Shown here: positions 45,108 to 57,052 of the stretch, in pieces
Layout of the letters: every line of letters begins with the position of its first letter
Position numbering within the stretch: the first letter of the stretch is position 1
Assembly: GCA_024138015.1 (NCBI GenBank)
Contig: JAMXBB010000006.1
Location: 71,887,752 to 71,951,751 of the forward strand
Direction: 5' to 3'
Length of the DNA: 64,000 nt
Origin: Lumnitzera littorea
Lineage: Eukaryota > Streptophyta > Magnoliopsida > Myrtales > Combretaceae
Translations under genes and position numbers: made by a program
Notes under the pieces: generated by a model
Told to the model about the DNA's origin: nothing
The model's input: only the letters and a program-made list of their open reading frames with translations
Databases searched by the model: none

Positions 45108-46351
45108 AAATTACTGGATTTAAATTAAACCAATTCATCTAATGTAATCTAATAAAATAAAGAATTAACAAAACATAAAAACAAAGAATACAATAGGAGT
45201 TATTGAGAACTCATGAACTTTAGTATTTAAATATTGAATTTCCCTCTATAATCTATTATACATTCAATCTCATCCTTACCATATTGAATCGTAAGGATTC
45301 CTAAATTGAGTTAACCATACTAGTATCTCTTAATTAACTCCTAATCTTGAGTATCTTCAACCTAAATCACTTCGATAGTAAAATATCTCCAAATCACATT
45401 AAGTCCTTGAACAATATTATTAGGTTGCCCTAATTCGAAGAGATCAAATAGCCAAACCTTAGTCTATTCAATTACTTCTACTTACATCAATCCATTTACT
45501 ATAGGATCTAGTGAACTCTATATCAAACTCAAACATTGAATTAATAACCCAGGTAAATATTAATTCAACACACGATATAATTAAACCTCAATAGCAAGAA
45601 ATCATAGGTTGAAAAAAAAACAAAATAGATATTTTACATGAATTCTAGGATTCATTATCTAAATACTAAAAAACAATATTAATACATTGCAAAGAAATTA
45701 AAAACAAACATAAGATAGAGGGTAAAGAGATAGCATTCTTTCATAAGAATTAATTATATGTGATGCTCTCCTTTAATTTGCAAGGCTTATGTCCTATTTA
45801 TGATATAAGGAATCATGAATTATATCTCTTAATGAATCTTCAACATATCGCTTCAATATATCTTCTCTCAAAATCTACCTCCAAAGACATATGGAAACAA
45901 GGCATCTTTCAAGACTTCAAATCCTTCTAAAATAAGATTTGCAAGGAATATCATGTTCATGCCATAAGATCATAGCTATGATTCCTACCTGTAATGTTTC
46001 TCTACACAAAAATTATAAATAAGTGAAATGTTAGAATCACGTTTATAGATTGCACTTGTGATCTTGACTGTGATCTTCTTTAACCATTAATTCTTCCTTT
46101 TTTTCTTGCTCTTTCACCAACAATTTTAATCCATAAGCAATATTCTTAGGTTGATCATTTCTATGGCTTCAAAACTCATCCAACTCTCCTTTAAATCAAT
46201 CATAGCTTGATTAAAATCTTCAAACTCTTCAAATGACACCTAAAGTCAAAATATAAACAAATTAATCATCAAATTCAATACAAACACCCAAAAAATCCCA
46301 TAAAAGCATTATATATTCAACTATAAAACTTATACATTTATATACTCATCA
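45108..46351 (-). repeat. 5' LTR of element A, inner end deleted
   Basis: Uninterrupted copy of A's LTR that matches the three 3' LTR blocks in order. About 139 bases present at 8774-8913 are missing at the inner end, together with the primer-binding site. It shows the empty insertion sites of B and E. Confidence 0.85.
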
Positions 46352-46356
46352 TTAAG

Positions 46357-49177
46357 CAAGCCTAAGTATTGATTTTAATTGGAAAATACCAAGATGAGGT
46401 ACTATTCGACATCTTATCGATGAGCACCTCCCACATCTTGTAAGGAAGGACATGGATATTTGATCGAAAGGTTATACATGATGGATTTAGGTTATACTCG
46501 AGATGAAGAAACAAATTAATAAGTTGCTTATAGAGATAAAGAAGATAATTGATGAGATTATCAATTTTTTTCTTAATGAGCTCCCTAAGGGATTGCCACC
46601 AAGAGTTGCTTTTCTAGATAATCCTACTTATAGAATAAATCTTGTGCAAGGTATCAAGCTTCAAAGACAATTTGACAAGCTGATTAATAGAGGATATGTT
46701 AGAGATTTGTTGAGTCTTTATATAGTACTGTCCTTATTGGTGCTGAAGAAGGATGAACTGTAAAGGATGTATGTTGATAGCTAAGCTATTAACAAGATCA
46801 CTATAAAGTACTAATATCCAATCTTGAGACTTGATGACATGCTAAACAAATTATACGGAGCTAGAGTCTTCTCTAAGATTGACCAAAAATCAAGTTACCA
46901 TCAGATTAAAATGAGACTTGGAGACAAATGGAAGACCGCCTTCAAGATTAGGCATAGGTTATATGAATGGCTTATGATGCCATTCGGTCTCTCTAATGTT
47001 GTGAGCACTTTTTTAAGGTTAATGAATCATGTGCTCTATGATCTATTTGGAAAATTTATGGCTATATATTTCGATGATATCCTTTTATATATTTTCGACT
47101 TAGAGAAGCATTGTCAGTATCTTTAAGCTATCTTTTCCATACTTCAAGTAGAAAAGCTCTATGGAAATATAAAGAAATGTGGATTTTGATGATCAAAAAT
47201 GGTGTTCTTGGGATTTGCTACAAGTGAAGGAGGAATTTGAGTTGAAGAGTACTAGATTCGAGCAACAACTAAAAAGCGAGTGCCAACCTGTGCTGTTGAT
47301 GTCTAAAGCTTTCATGGACTGGCTTCTTTTTATCAACATTTCATTAAGAACTTTAGTATTATAGTTGCTTCTTTGATTAAGCTATCAAAGAAGAATGTCG
47401 AGTTCAAGTTGGGACTAAGGCAATAGAAGAGCTTCAATGAAGTGAAAGAGAGGTTGCTTACTTCCTCAATCCTTAAGCTCCCCACTTTAGCAAAGTGTTT
47501 GAACTAAAGTTCAACGCATTTGGTATAGGAATAGGCACCATACTAATGTAGGAAGGCCGACCTATTACCTACTTCAGTGAGAAACTTTGAGGAGCTTCTC
47601 TCAACTACTTAGTGTAAAAGAAGGTATTACTCCTTGATTTGAGCCTTAAATGTTTGGCAACATTACCTGTTCCCTAGAAAATTCGTAATATAAACTAATC
47701 ATGAGTCATTAAGGTACTTGAAGACCAGTCATAACTGTTGAAGAGGCAAGATAAATGGATTAAGTTCTCGAAACGATTTTCTTATTTAGTGAAGTATAAG
47801 ACTGGCAAGGACGATGTGGTGGTGATGCCTATCCCAACAACATACCCTACTAATTGACCTCCAAACCAAGCTCCTTGTATTCTCAGTTGTAAAGCATTTA
47901 TATGCTAAATACCCCTACTTTAGTTTGATCTTTACACAATGAAGTTATGGGCGAACTATTGATGATTTGGAGGATAGATACCTATTTCACAAAGATAAGT
48001 TATGTATCTTAACCTGTTCAATACATGAACTATTGGTGTAAGATGCACATAGAAGGGAATTGTTTGACTACTTTAGTGAAAAGCTATCACTTGAGTTGTT
48101 AAAATCAAGGTTTTTCAGGCTAAGGATGCTAAGAGATGTTCATTCCATTCTAGAAAGATGTGTTACCTATAGAAGAGCCAAGAGTTAAGCTAAACAAAGG
48201 TTATACTTGCCACTACCCATCCTAACTAAGCATGATCTAAGCTAAGAATGGATTTTGCACTTGGCCTACCAAGAACGTTTTAAGAAGACCTAATTATCGT
48301 AGTCACCAATAAGTTCAATTAAATGGCACTAAGTAGTCATGTTTGTCCCAATGTTCCAAAAGGACCCAAGTATGGTGGTTGTTAAAAAGTTCAGTTAATT
48401 AGCACTAGGTGGTCATGTTTGTCCCAACTAATCGAATTAACGATGCTTCAGCTATTTCTTTTCTCTTCTTGCAAGAGGTGGTAAAGTTGTACTGGTGTTA
48501 AGGACTATCATATCATATACGGATCTAAATTTTCTTAGTCATTTTTAGAAGACACTATGGAGGTGCCTTGAAATGAAACTCCTGTTCAATACATCATGTC
48601 ATCCCTAAATGAATGGATAGATCGAGGTTATTAATTAAACACTGGCCAACTTGTTCCAAGTTGTAGTTAGAACGAACCTAACTAATTAGGGCCTATGCTT
48701 GCCCATAGTTAAGTTTTCCTACAACAAGATTATGCACAATATAAGCAAGTTGCCAATCAAGATTGTTTATAGGTTCAATCCCTATGTTCCACTTGACTAA
48801 GCACCTCAACCTAACTAACCAGAAGATTAGATAACTATAGACCAATCTAAGGCCATCAAGACAATGCATCAAAAGGTAATCGATCACCTAACTAAAGCTA
48901 CTTTTAATCTCAAATGAAGATGCTAAGGATAATAGGTCAAGGAGTTCCAACCGAACAAAATGGTATAGATACATTAAAGTAAAGACCGATTCTTATGCTT
49001 AAGAAAGGCAAGCTATATCCTAAAGAAAATGGACCCTTTAAAGTAATAGAGAAGGTAAACCAAAATGCATATAGAGTAGACTTACCGAATGACTATGCAG
49101 TTTTAGGTTGCTTTAATATTGCTTATCTCTACCCACACATCCCCAACAACGAAAGCATGAAGCTAAACCAAATTTGA
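46357..49177 (+). pseudogene. pol of element F (protease end, RT, RNase H, integrase), decayed
   Basis: The protease end has 'SHILLGRTWIFDRKVIHDGF' (46410-46485). RT is well preserved: 46503-46763, then 46824-47126 with 'RLDDMLNKLYGARVFSKIDQ', 'WKTAFKIRHRLYEWLMMPFGL' and the catalytic YFDD intact in 'AIYFDDILLY'. A short segment before 'VAFLDNP' appears missing. RNase H (about 47500-47830) is badly broken. Integrase: zinc-binding region near 47985-48190 with Cys lost in places; DDE core 48240-48620 disrupted by a tandem duplication. The C-terminal region is open at 48995-49177 with 'ENGPFKVIEKVNQNAYRV' (GPF motif) and a natural-looking stop. Confidence 0.8.
48306..48436 (+). repeat. Tandem duplication in the integrase core of element F
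   Basis: Two copies of a unit starting AAGTTCAATTAAATGGCACT, at about 48309 and 48389, separated by about 80 bases. Both include 'GGTCATGTTTGTCCCAA'-like sequence. It repeats a piece of the conserved integrase core. Confidence 0.7.
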
Positions 49178-49589
49178 TCCTAAATCTCAAACAGTCTAAT
49201 TAGGGATGATAAAAATGAAGGTCCAAAACTCAGTCCTAAGCTCATAAACTTGTCACCATGGTTTGCTGAACTCATTAACAACTATTCAAGTTGAGAAATC
49301 AAAGCTCCTACAAGCCAACCTTGTTGAGTTCTTGAGTTTTTGTTAGTAATTTGTTATATCTCAAGTAGAGGAGCTAAAAATTGATCCTAAGCTAACCTAG
49401 ATCCAGGACATTTGAATACCAACCAGTCTTCAACCTGGAGATAACATAATGGATAGCTCAATCTACCACTCTAACATCCCTACTAACACAATGTCGAGAT
49501 TACTGATTAGCTTGCTGATCTCTAACTTGATCAACAAATCTCTAACCTTATTATTGAATTGATTCTCCACATTCACAGTCACTAATATC

Positions 49590-49720
49590 AATATGCAATG
49601 CGTCTTAAGACAATATATGGACTATAAGACTTTTCATGCATATGTTACTCAGTTCTATGTCTATTTTGCCCTTGTATTTTTATTTATAAGACTTTTTGAG
49701 TAATTTAGCCTTGTAGATAT
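49590..49720 (+). repeat. 3' LTR fragment of element F
   Basis: 49640-49715 matches 5873-5940 of the 5' LTR ('GTTCTATGTC', 'TTTATAAGACTTTT', 'GAGTAATTTAGCC'). The match fades after about 49715, so most of this LTR is lost or replaced. Confidence 0.55.
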
Positions 49721-49965
49721 TCCATTTTTTACCCACTTTAGTTTTAGATTTATTTTCAAAATAAAGAAAAAGGGTCTTAATTGGAAAATACAAAAAATTA
49801 GAAAATTTACAAAAATACCAAAAGAAAATGGAAGATTAAGATAAAACAAATTAATAAAATAGAATTTTCAAAATAGAAAGTCTCATGTCAATTTTATGGT
49901 CATCTATAGAGGGTCATTTCATTTCTATGGATGAATAAAGTTAAGATGCACATATGGTTATCATT

Positions 49966-49968
<3 letters not shown>

Positions 49969-50006
<38 letters not shown>
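49969..50006. repeat. (TA)n microsatellite
   Basis: About 19 uninterrupted TA units. 49720-50300 around it is otherwise AT-rich with no gene seen. Confidence 0.95.
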
Positions 50007-50008
<2 letters not shown>

Positions 50009-50302
50009 TAAAAGTGAAATTAATTTAGTTAATTGTAGTTTAAAATGACTCTTTAATCAATCTTAAATTAACCATATGATCAACAAATCGGAACTCATAA
50101 AATCGTAAAATTTAATTTAATTTGAAAATTGTTTTCAACATGTATATTAGACTTATCACGAGAATTGTTGCAATTTCAAAATTTCTTTAACATATGAGTA
50201 TTAGACTTATCCAAGATTCATTTTGGTTTGAATTAGTTTTATTATTTAGAAATGGTTCAAGCATGCTTTGAAGCCCAAATAAACGAGATTGCATTAAGTG
50301 GC

Positions 50303-50400
50303 ATAAGTGAGTTGATGGCTCAGTGGTTGAGCATGTGCATGATGGGTTAAAGATCAAGAGTTCGAGCTCAAAGGGATGTGCTTTTATCATGATTTTTTCC
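50303..50400 (+). mobile_element. tRNA-derived SINE head
   Basis: Contains a canonical pol III A box (TGGCTCAGTGG, 50316-50326) and a B-box-like AGTTCGAGCTC (50359-50369), 33 bases apart as in tRNA-derived SINEs. The segment does not fold as a complete tRNA and has no anticodon arm of normal sequence. The 3' end and target duplication are not visible, so the end coordinate is a guess; a pyrimidine-rich stretch continues to about 50520. Confidence 0.6.
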
Positions 50401-50893
50401 CCTTCCATTGCCATGTGTTGGCTGTTCATCGATCAGAACAAAACTACTATTCATCTTCTTCTTCATCCAATACTTCCCCATGTTTTCCTTTTCCACTCAA
50501 CTCTATTTTGGTTGATTTTTAGTCCATTTTCCCTCATAATTTCACTCAATTAATGGTGAATCTACAATGAAGACATGGTGCTTTTCCAACTAGCACCAAA
50601 GCACATCCCAATACAATCATTAAGTTGGTCAAAATGGCATGTAAAAATAGGAAAAAATATAAATATGCAGACGTAACTCTAATTTGATTTTTCTTGATTC
50701 AAGCCTCTTTGATGAAAATCAAAGAATCTACTAATCATATCGAGTAAGAACAAAGATCAACGAATAGACTTTCACCATTTACTCACATCAAATTTTATTT
50801 ATTTTCAATAAAATATACAAAGTACCCATTTATTTCGAAATAATGAATTCATCTATTCTTTGACTTTCTATTTCGAAATCAAGCTTCAACAAT

Positions 50894-52326
50894 TATAAAA
50901 AGGGTTGGGGAACTCATTTTGATCATTAACATTCACTCAAACCATTGAAAAACACACATCCAAGTTACTTTCTCTCTCCAATTTGCTGGTTCCAATTTCT
51001 CTCTCTAAAAAAACTCAGGTTTTGAGTGCTTTTTAAGTGAAAACATCTACTCCTAGAGCTTCCCCACCATCAAAAACCTTAAGAACCTCTCTCATTTCAA
51101 TTCAATCCATTGTCATTCAAGTTACCTAAGCCTTTTATCTCTCTAGCTTAAACTAGTTGCCACCAACAGCCACGAAGACAACCATTCTAAGCTAAGGTAT
51201 TGTCACCAATCAATTTTTTGCCTTTATAAAACCCATAAAACTACCTTTCCTTACTTGATAAACTTGCTAAAACAACTTCTCTAGCCACTATGCATCTCCT
51301 TCAACTTGCAACCTACTCATATCTAAGTCTAACCCGACTAACGAACAGTAAACCGTTCTTAAACCAACATTCTTAACCTACTAGACCTACTATTCACTTA
51401 GTTTGTTTTTCCATCTTGTTCTCTTTATCTATTTTGTTTTATGTAAAACCCCTTCCTTTTTTTTGAAGCTTAAGAAAGTACAAGATTTCCTTTTCTCCCT
51501 TAAAAAAAAAACTTTTAATTAAAGGTGATCTTCTTTGAAACTTATAGTAAATTACTTGCTAATTTCTTTTTCTCGAATAATTTATGTTTTTCTCACTTAG
51601 AAAAATCTCCTTTTCCCTAAAAACAAAAATAAATAAAGGAATCCTTTTTAAAAAAAAATGAATCAATAAATAAATTTACATCAATGAACACTTTAAAATT
51701 AGAGCCCTTTTCTAGGATTTTCCTTGAATAAAGTTAAGTTGATAGAAATGTAAACATAGTTGTTTTTAGAAAATAAAATCAAGCAACTCATTAAAGTTTT
51801 CCCAACTAAACTATAGAACGTCTTATCACTACTAAAGAGTACGTAGACACTTATGGGGTGACCTAAAATATGAATCTTTTTTATTTTTCCTTTTGTAGAT
51901 AAATTTATTTTCTTATTTTCTTCTCTTTCTTTTTCTGTTAAGAAAATTAATTTTATTTATTTGTAAATTTAGAATTATTCTTTTAAGTTAAAAGGGTGCT
52001 TTGAAAGATAAAAGTAAATTTGAAAGGTTAAAAGTAGTACCCTTATAGGGTTTAATACAGTAACTCCTAAATCTAAAATCTTCGGTTTTGAAGAATCATT
52101 TTCAAGAGTGTCTTTCTCGCATACTAGTAGCTAGATTGAAATCAATCTACCTAATCGATTTTGATCTAATTCTTTTTTCCTAAACTTCGTATAACGACTA
52201 TGAATCTTTTAACTTATAGAAAAACCAAGTTTTCCTTAATCTCTAGTTAAGGGTTAGTATTAAATAGGTTAAGGTTTAATACTAATTAAGTTAAGGGAAA
52301 TAAAACAAAAAAATTCAACCTCGACA
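50894..52326 (+). repeat. Ogre-like LTR, promoter to 3' end
   Basis: TATA box TATAAAAA at 50894-50901 with a CA-rich start region and pyrimidine-rich leader follows the pattern of a large plant LTR. An 'AGTACGTAGACACTTATGG' stretch (51838-51856) resembles a motif I recall from the U5 part of Ogre-like LTRs. The end ...CCTCGACA (52326) is followed by a primer-binding site. LTR start not seen; it may lie as far back as 49720 and include the SINE. No partner LTR is in the window. Confidence 0.5.
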
Positions 52327-52329
52327 GTT

Positions 52330-52348
52330 TAGTAACTTTGCTAGGAAC
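52330..52348 (+). other. Arg-type primer-binding site, decayed
   Basis: TAGTAACTTTGCTAGGAAC matches the tRNA-Arg-complementary site used by Ogre elements (TGGCGACTCTGCTGGGGAC) at 14 of 19 positions. All differences are C-to-T or G-to-A. Confidence 0.6.
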
Positions 52349-55156
52349 CACCAAGAAAGCTTGTCACTTAAACCTTTCAAACTTAGAATTTATTCTTCAA
52401 AATAACCTTTCTACGTTATATTTCTTCTTTATAAATATAACTTGTTTATTTGTGTATGTTTGTATTAACCTTAATGTAGGTTTATTGGGGCTATATATTG
52501 GGGGGTTCTACTTTTGAATCATAATGTGTGGTAGATATGGTTAGACCTAGGCCATCTTAAGACCTTAGGATGGGGAGCCATCGTACAAGTTCCCAATATA
52601 ATAGCCCAACCACCACTCAAGGCTAATTAAGCTACACTACTCATGTTTTGATATGATTGATGAACCATTTCTTCAAAAACGTATGAAATCACCGAGTTTA
52701 AGGACCTTTAGAGCCATCCCTTTCTACATACATGAATCTTTAGACTGCAAATATGTAGTATTGTAGCATGTTAATAAAGGGTCATTACTCTACTAGAGTT
52801 CCAATACATCATAATAATGTTGTAATATACTTTCCCTATAAAATTGTAATTTCCCTTTAAGCTTCTTTTTTTTTTTTTAATATAGAATTCTCCTACATAT
52901 TACATTTATGTGTAACAATTCTATTTCCATAGTTGTTGTAGTAATGGAATTCTAATAAAGTTATAACCCTAAATTTTTTAAATTGCCACACTATTATTTA
53001 ATCACTGGTCCTCTAACTTACATCCACTTGCCATGCATCATTTCGTGTATTTCTCTATTTGTTTATTTATTTTCCTAATTTCCAAAAATGGCTAATTTTT
53101 CATTTTCCTATTAATTGAATAGGTATTAACAAAAAACAAAAAAAGAATCACTTGTAAATATTTCTACCCTATAAATACCTATCTTATCCTTATAAAATAT
53201 TAATTCTAGTTAAAGGGTTGTCTAATAATATTATTTCCATGGATTTACCCCCATCCTTTTAGATATAATAGAATTTATCAATCTCCTTAGAAGTTAATCT
53301 TTCTTTATAACAACCTCTCCTTTTAGGTAAATAGAGTTTCTCATTCCCCTTAATAGGCTCCTATTTAACCTTTAAGTTAGAAACTTTCATAGACTTGTCA
53401 AATATTTTTGTAAAATACTTCTTAGACTGATATTAACCTTAACTTCAACTCATAGATAGCTTTTAAGAGAGAGAGAGAGAGAGAGAAGAAAAGATAAAGA
53501 TAAGAAAATAGAAATTAGCAATAATTTCCTTATAAATAGTTGAAAAACATTTTTCCATTTTCTAAATATCTGTCATTTTCTTTGTAAATAACATTGTTAT
53601 AAATATAAATAGTTTAGATACTTATCATTTCACTACCTTGCAAATTATCGCTTTAGTCAATATTCGTTATAGGCTTCCTTTTGTGTTGAAAACTTTCATA
53701 AATTTTGTAAATAATTGTATAGTACTCTTTTAATCTGGCTTGTAATAAGTATATCGTACCTATAACATAAAAACCCCAAAATCATTTCCATATTACTCAT
53801 GTAAATTAGTCTTTTCTTTCCTTAAGGCACCTTTGTAAAATAAACACTTCCTTATGGTATTCTTTTTGTAGATATCAAACACTTCATAAGGATCCTATCT
53901 TTTTGTACAATAATTTTTCTTCCTTATAAGCAAGTCCTTAATCACCTCTATAGTTTGTAAATATTGTTAGCATCCATTGATTGTGAATAATCATTGTTTT
54001 TTTTCTAATCTTAGAGCGATTTTGTCCCTTCTCTTTAACCTTTTAAATTTTCAATCTTTACTTTGTTTCTAAAACAATAAGAATTTTTAAAAAAATAAGG
54101 AGAGAAAAGAAAAAAAAAATAAAAAATTGAAAAAAAAAAGTAGCTAACTGGTAAGGATTCTTATAAGGCCTTGAAAATTGCTTTTAAGCAATTGGCCCAT
54201 CCTATTCACACCAAACACAAACACAAAATTAGCTCATCCACTACTTCAATCAACCCCAAGCCTGCTCATCATCTCTCAAAACACAAATTAGAAGCCCTAC
54301 CTACCCACTACAACCTTGAAGGCCACAAAACTAAGTTCATCTCCTACACTTTTATGTGAAGATTAGGCATGCAGGCAAGCAATTTTCAAAGGGAAGAGGT
54401 AGTCAAAGCTTAGAAGACCAAGGCTAGGGCAATTTTTTAGCCAATAGCACATCGTTTGTTAGTTCCAATCAAATAAATATTTGGGGTACATATAAGATAT
54501 CTCTTAAACTGTAAGATTTAGGATGAAAAGAGGCAAACCATGCTCCAAACACTAACCCCTAAACATAATGAGAGTTGAATACCATTAATGAAAGGATTTT
54601 TGGACTCATTCCTTAAAGAAGGAGTCTCAAGCTTCTCAATTCCACTAATGTTGCACATAAAAATAAAATATGCCCCTTTTCTAAAAATAGTAGAATACTA
54701 TATTACCAATTAACTTGCTTGCAAATAAAACAATTGAATTTTAGTGGAAAACGCGAATGTTAGTAAGCATACTAGTCGATTGATAATATAGGGAGAGTAA
54801 CCAGGTCATATTTTGCAGTGAAGGAAAGAGCAAGCTTTAGAAAGATAAGTACTAAACATTAATATTTCTACTATAATCTAGGCAACCAATTCACGATTTT
54901 AAAGGCAAGAACATCTAAGTTATCTAAAACAAAAGGAAAAACCATAATTGAATTAACCATAGATTTTAGCAAATTTCTTGATATTAAAATGTAGATTTCT
55001 TTAGAAAAAGATATATGAATAGCAAACAAATAGTCAATGAATTCATTGTGACCATGCTATTAAAGTATTTGTGATAATTTAAATATAGATTTTACTTACA
55101 CTCATAGAATTTATCCCACTTTCGTTTCATAAATTCTATCATGTAGTAGGAGTACT
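52349..55156. other. AT-rich leader-like sequence without recognisable gene
   Basis: Follows the Arg-type primer site, so it may be the long leader of the Ogre-like element. A block at about 52480-52640 with 'CTTAGGATGGGGAGCCATCG' has the look of plant retroelement leader. Homopolymer A and T runs (52867-52879, 54107-54138) and short frames are present. No domain is recognisable. Confidence 0.5.
53465..53486. repeat. (GA)n microsatellite
   Basis: About ten GA units in AT-rich sequence. Confidence 0.85.
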
Positions 55157-56240
55157 TGTCACATCCTAACTTAGCATGGAATGTACCATCACATAGGAAT
55201 ACCTATTAAAAAGTAACTCAATATGCCCATTCATCAAAAGAAAACTTTATTATATGATAATGGGGTTACAACATTGAATCTCAACTAACATTTGCTTACA
55301 ACTTTTACATACAGCCTAATATTTACATCAAAACATGAACCATCCTTCTTTTTTTATTTCTCTCTCTATCATCTTCAAAATAGTAGGACTCCTAACTTAG
55401 TACAAGTTCCATCCAAAAATTGTTGACTCCAACTAATGCTCTCAATATTCATCCCCCCTAGTGTTAGGCCCTTCAAGATACTACTAACTTAAGGATAATG
55501 CATTTCATCTCCTCAACTACTAAAGCTGAGTGAGAGTAGATAACAAACAATACATTATAGGCAATATCACAAATAAAACATTTCAATTGTAACCAGCCCA
55601 TCTAGCTTCGTACATATATTGGCCCAACTAGGCATTTATTACTAGCAATGCAGAATGCTATGTTCATGTACCTAGCATACATTAGTACTGATATCCTATG
55701 CCTTTTCAATATTCTCATCTGGTTAGTTGACATACCCAAGCATCTGGATAGAACATCCAAGAACCAAGGGCAACAAGGAGCTATTTAAGAGTAGGATCCC
55801 TAACTTTATTATACCAAATTGGACTATACATTGTAGTCTACTAAATTAGAGAGGCAACAAGGAGCCACTAAGAAGTAGGACCCCCAACTTTGTTTTATTA
55901 TATTAGACTATACATTATAGTCTACCAAATGAGACTATTAAAATAGTTAAGATGCTCGAGCAATGAGAATCTATATGCTTTCAAAAGTAAAGTTCATAAA
56001 ACCATGATTTTTCTTGATCACTTAGAAACCTCATTTTGAAAATTCTAACCTATAGATCCCTTTTTATTCCATGCCATGCCATGCCATGCTATACAATAAC
56101 AATGTAAATATATCGTTCAATACCATTAGTCTTTACCATTCATTTTGTACCAATAGTAGCATGGCTTGTATTGTTCAACACTTAATGAAAAGATTCTTCA
56201 TCATATTAGCAAAACATGGTGATGTCATTCCTCATCTTCA
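55157..56240 (+). repeat. Tekay/Del-like LTR fragment
   Basis: Starts TGTCACATCCTAAC, the typical start of such LTRs. A 'CTGAGTGAGAG...ATTATAGG' segment (about 55525-55560) parallels 'CTTAGTGAGC...TTATAGG' in the solo LTR at 19404-19450. Includes a two-copy tandem repeat and an ATGCC run at 56070-56087. The 3' boundary is not visible. Confidence 0.45.
55767..55931. repeat. Two-copy tandem repeat of about 83 bases
   Basis: Copies at 55767-55851 and 55852-55931 share 'GGCAACAAGGAGC', 'AGTAGGA' and 'GACTATACATT.TAGTCTAC' segments. Confidence 0.8.
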
Positions 56241-56249
56241 TTATTTTGC

Positions 56250-56760
56250 ATAGAGGGAAAAACCTTGACCAAAATTTCTAGGCTAATTGCTCTTAAGTAG
56301 TTATAAAATGAGGTGGTAGAGAATACAACCAACCCTAAGCCTTATCTCTCAAGAAAAATGGGAATAACCTTAATTTAATAACATCCTTACAAACATCATT
56401 GCTTTTCTAGGTTGTACACAACTAAAGAAAACTCTGTAGGTATTCATTTGGGTCTTTTAAAGCACTTCCGCCAAACTGGTTTATTTGCACCATTTGTATC
56501 AATATAGGTTTAAGCTCAAAATTGTTGGCTTAGATAGCAAGCCATGCCACTGTTGGTACAAAACCGTTTGTGGTTGATATACTGTATTCCCATAAAGCTT
56601 TATGGTTTTGATTCCCATTACCACTAACATTCATACCATTCAACCCATTAATATTCAAATATTCTATTCTCGATGCCAATAAGTGTACCAGCATGATAGT
56701 TGCTCAAGTTAGCTCTTCAAATCAACTAACTAGGGATATTGTCAAGCCGGTGGTTCTAAC
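56250..56760 (-). pseudogene. gag (capsid) fragment, Athila/Tat-like
   Basis: Minus strand. Reads 'ANNFELKPILIQMVQINQFG', then 'DPNEYLQSF', 'VIKLRLFPFFLRDKA' and 'WLYSLPPHFITT' with a final 'FWSRFFPL'. This is the conserved retrotransposon gag domain of Athila and Tat elements. Stops replace Gln or Trp at several sites. No LTR, protease or RT accompanies it, so it is an isolated remnant. 56761-57052 holds no recognisable gene. Confidence 0.72.
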
Positions 56761-57052
56761 TCCATGTTCTCTACTTTTTCTTAATTTTTAGCTTCTTGAA
56801 TGGGATGGTAGCCTTAGGGCCTACAAGATCAAACAGAGAAAACTTAAGTTCTTTAAATGTATACCACTTTTGAGCACGAAAACACAAAGAATATGAATCA
56901 CACTTGTATTAAGAAATTATATGTGACTTTAATGAAAATTCATACACTTTAGCTCAAAAATCTATTGAATCACATATAATTATTAGAAAAATCCTTCAAA
57001 TAAGTGTACATTTTCATACCCTTATGAATGGTGACAAAATTTAAATCCCATT

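Larger units (their letters stand above)
8774..46351 (-). mobile_element. Element A: Athila-like retrotransposon hosting elements B, E, C and D
   Basis: Inserted in the protease region of F, with flanks CTAAG (8769-8773) and TTAAG (46352-46356) as target duplication. Read on the minus strand: 5' LTR (45108-46351, truncated at its inner end), a short residue of internal sequence with an acidic ORF tail (44262-45107), then 27969-28762, a polypurine tract (27949-27968) and a 3' LTR in three blocks. Element C split the internal region; B and E split the 3' LTR. Gag and pol of A are not present, so A's own sequence is only about 4.3 kb of the 37.6-kb span. Confidence 0.85.
46357..49720 (+). mobile_element. 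Element F, 3' part
   Basis: Continues F after element A. The protease residues 'ALVLILIGKYQDEVLFDIL' follow on from 'GALQVTK' at 8768. Contains pol to its C-terminus and a fragment of 3' LTR. 49180-49580 is AT-rich non-coding sequence with no gene seen. Confidence 0.78.

Noticed and set aside
50308..50375. Functional tRNA gene
   Set aside because: A and B boxes are present but the arms do not pair as a tRNA and there is no clear anticodon loop; a SINE head fits better.
49661..50553. Host protein gene around the short frames near the SINE
   Set aside because: Frames are short, AT-driven and show no domain, codon bias or splice structure.
55157..55683. Short solo LTR with GTACT duplication
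   Set aside because: GTACT recurs at 55684, but similarity to the 19004 LTR and the following sequence suggests the LTR continues further; a five-base match is too weak.
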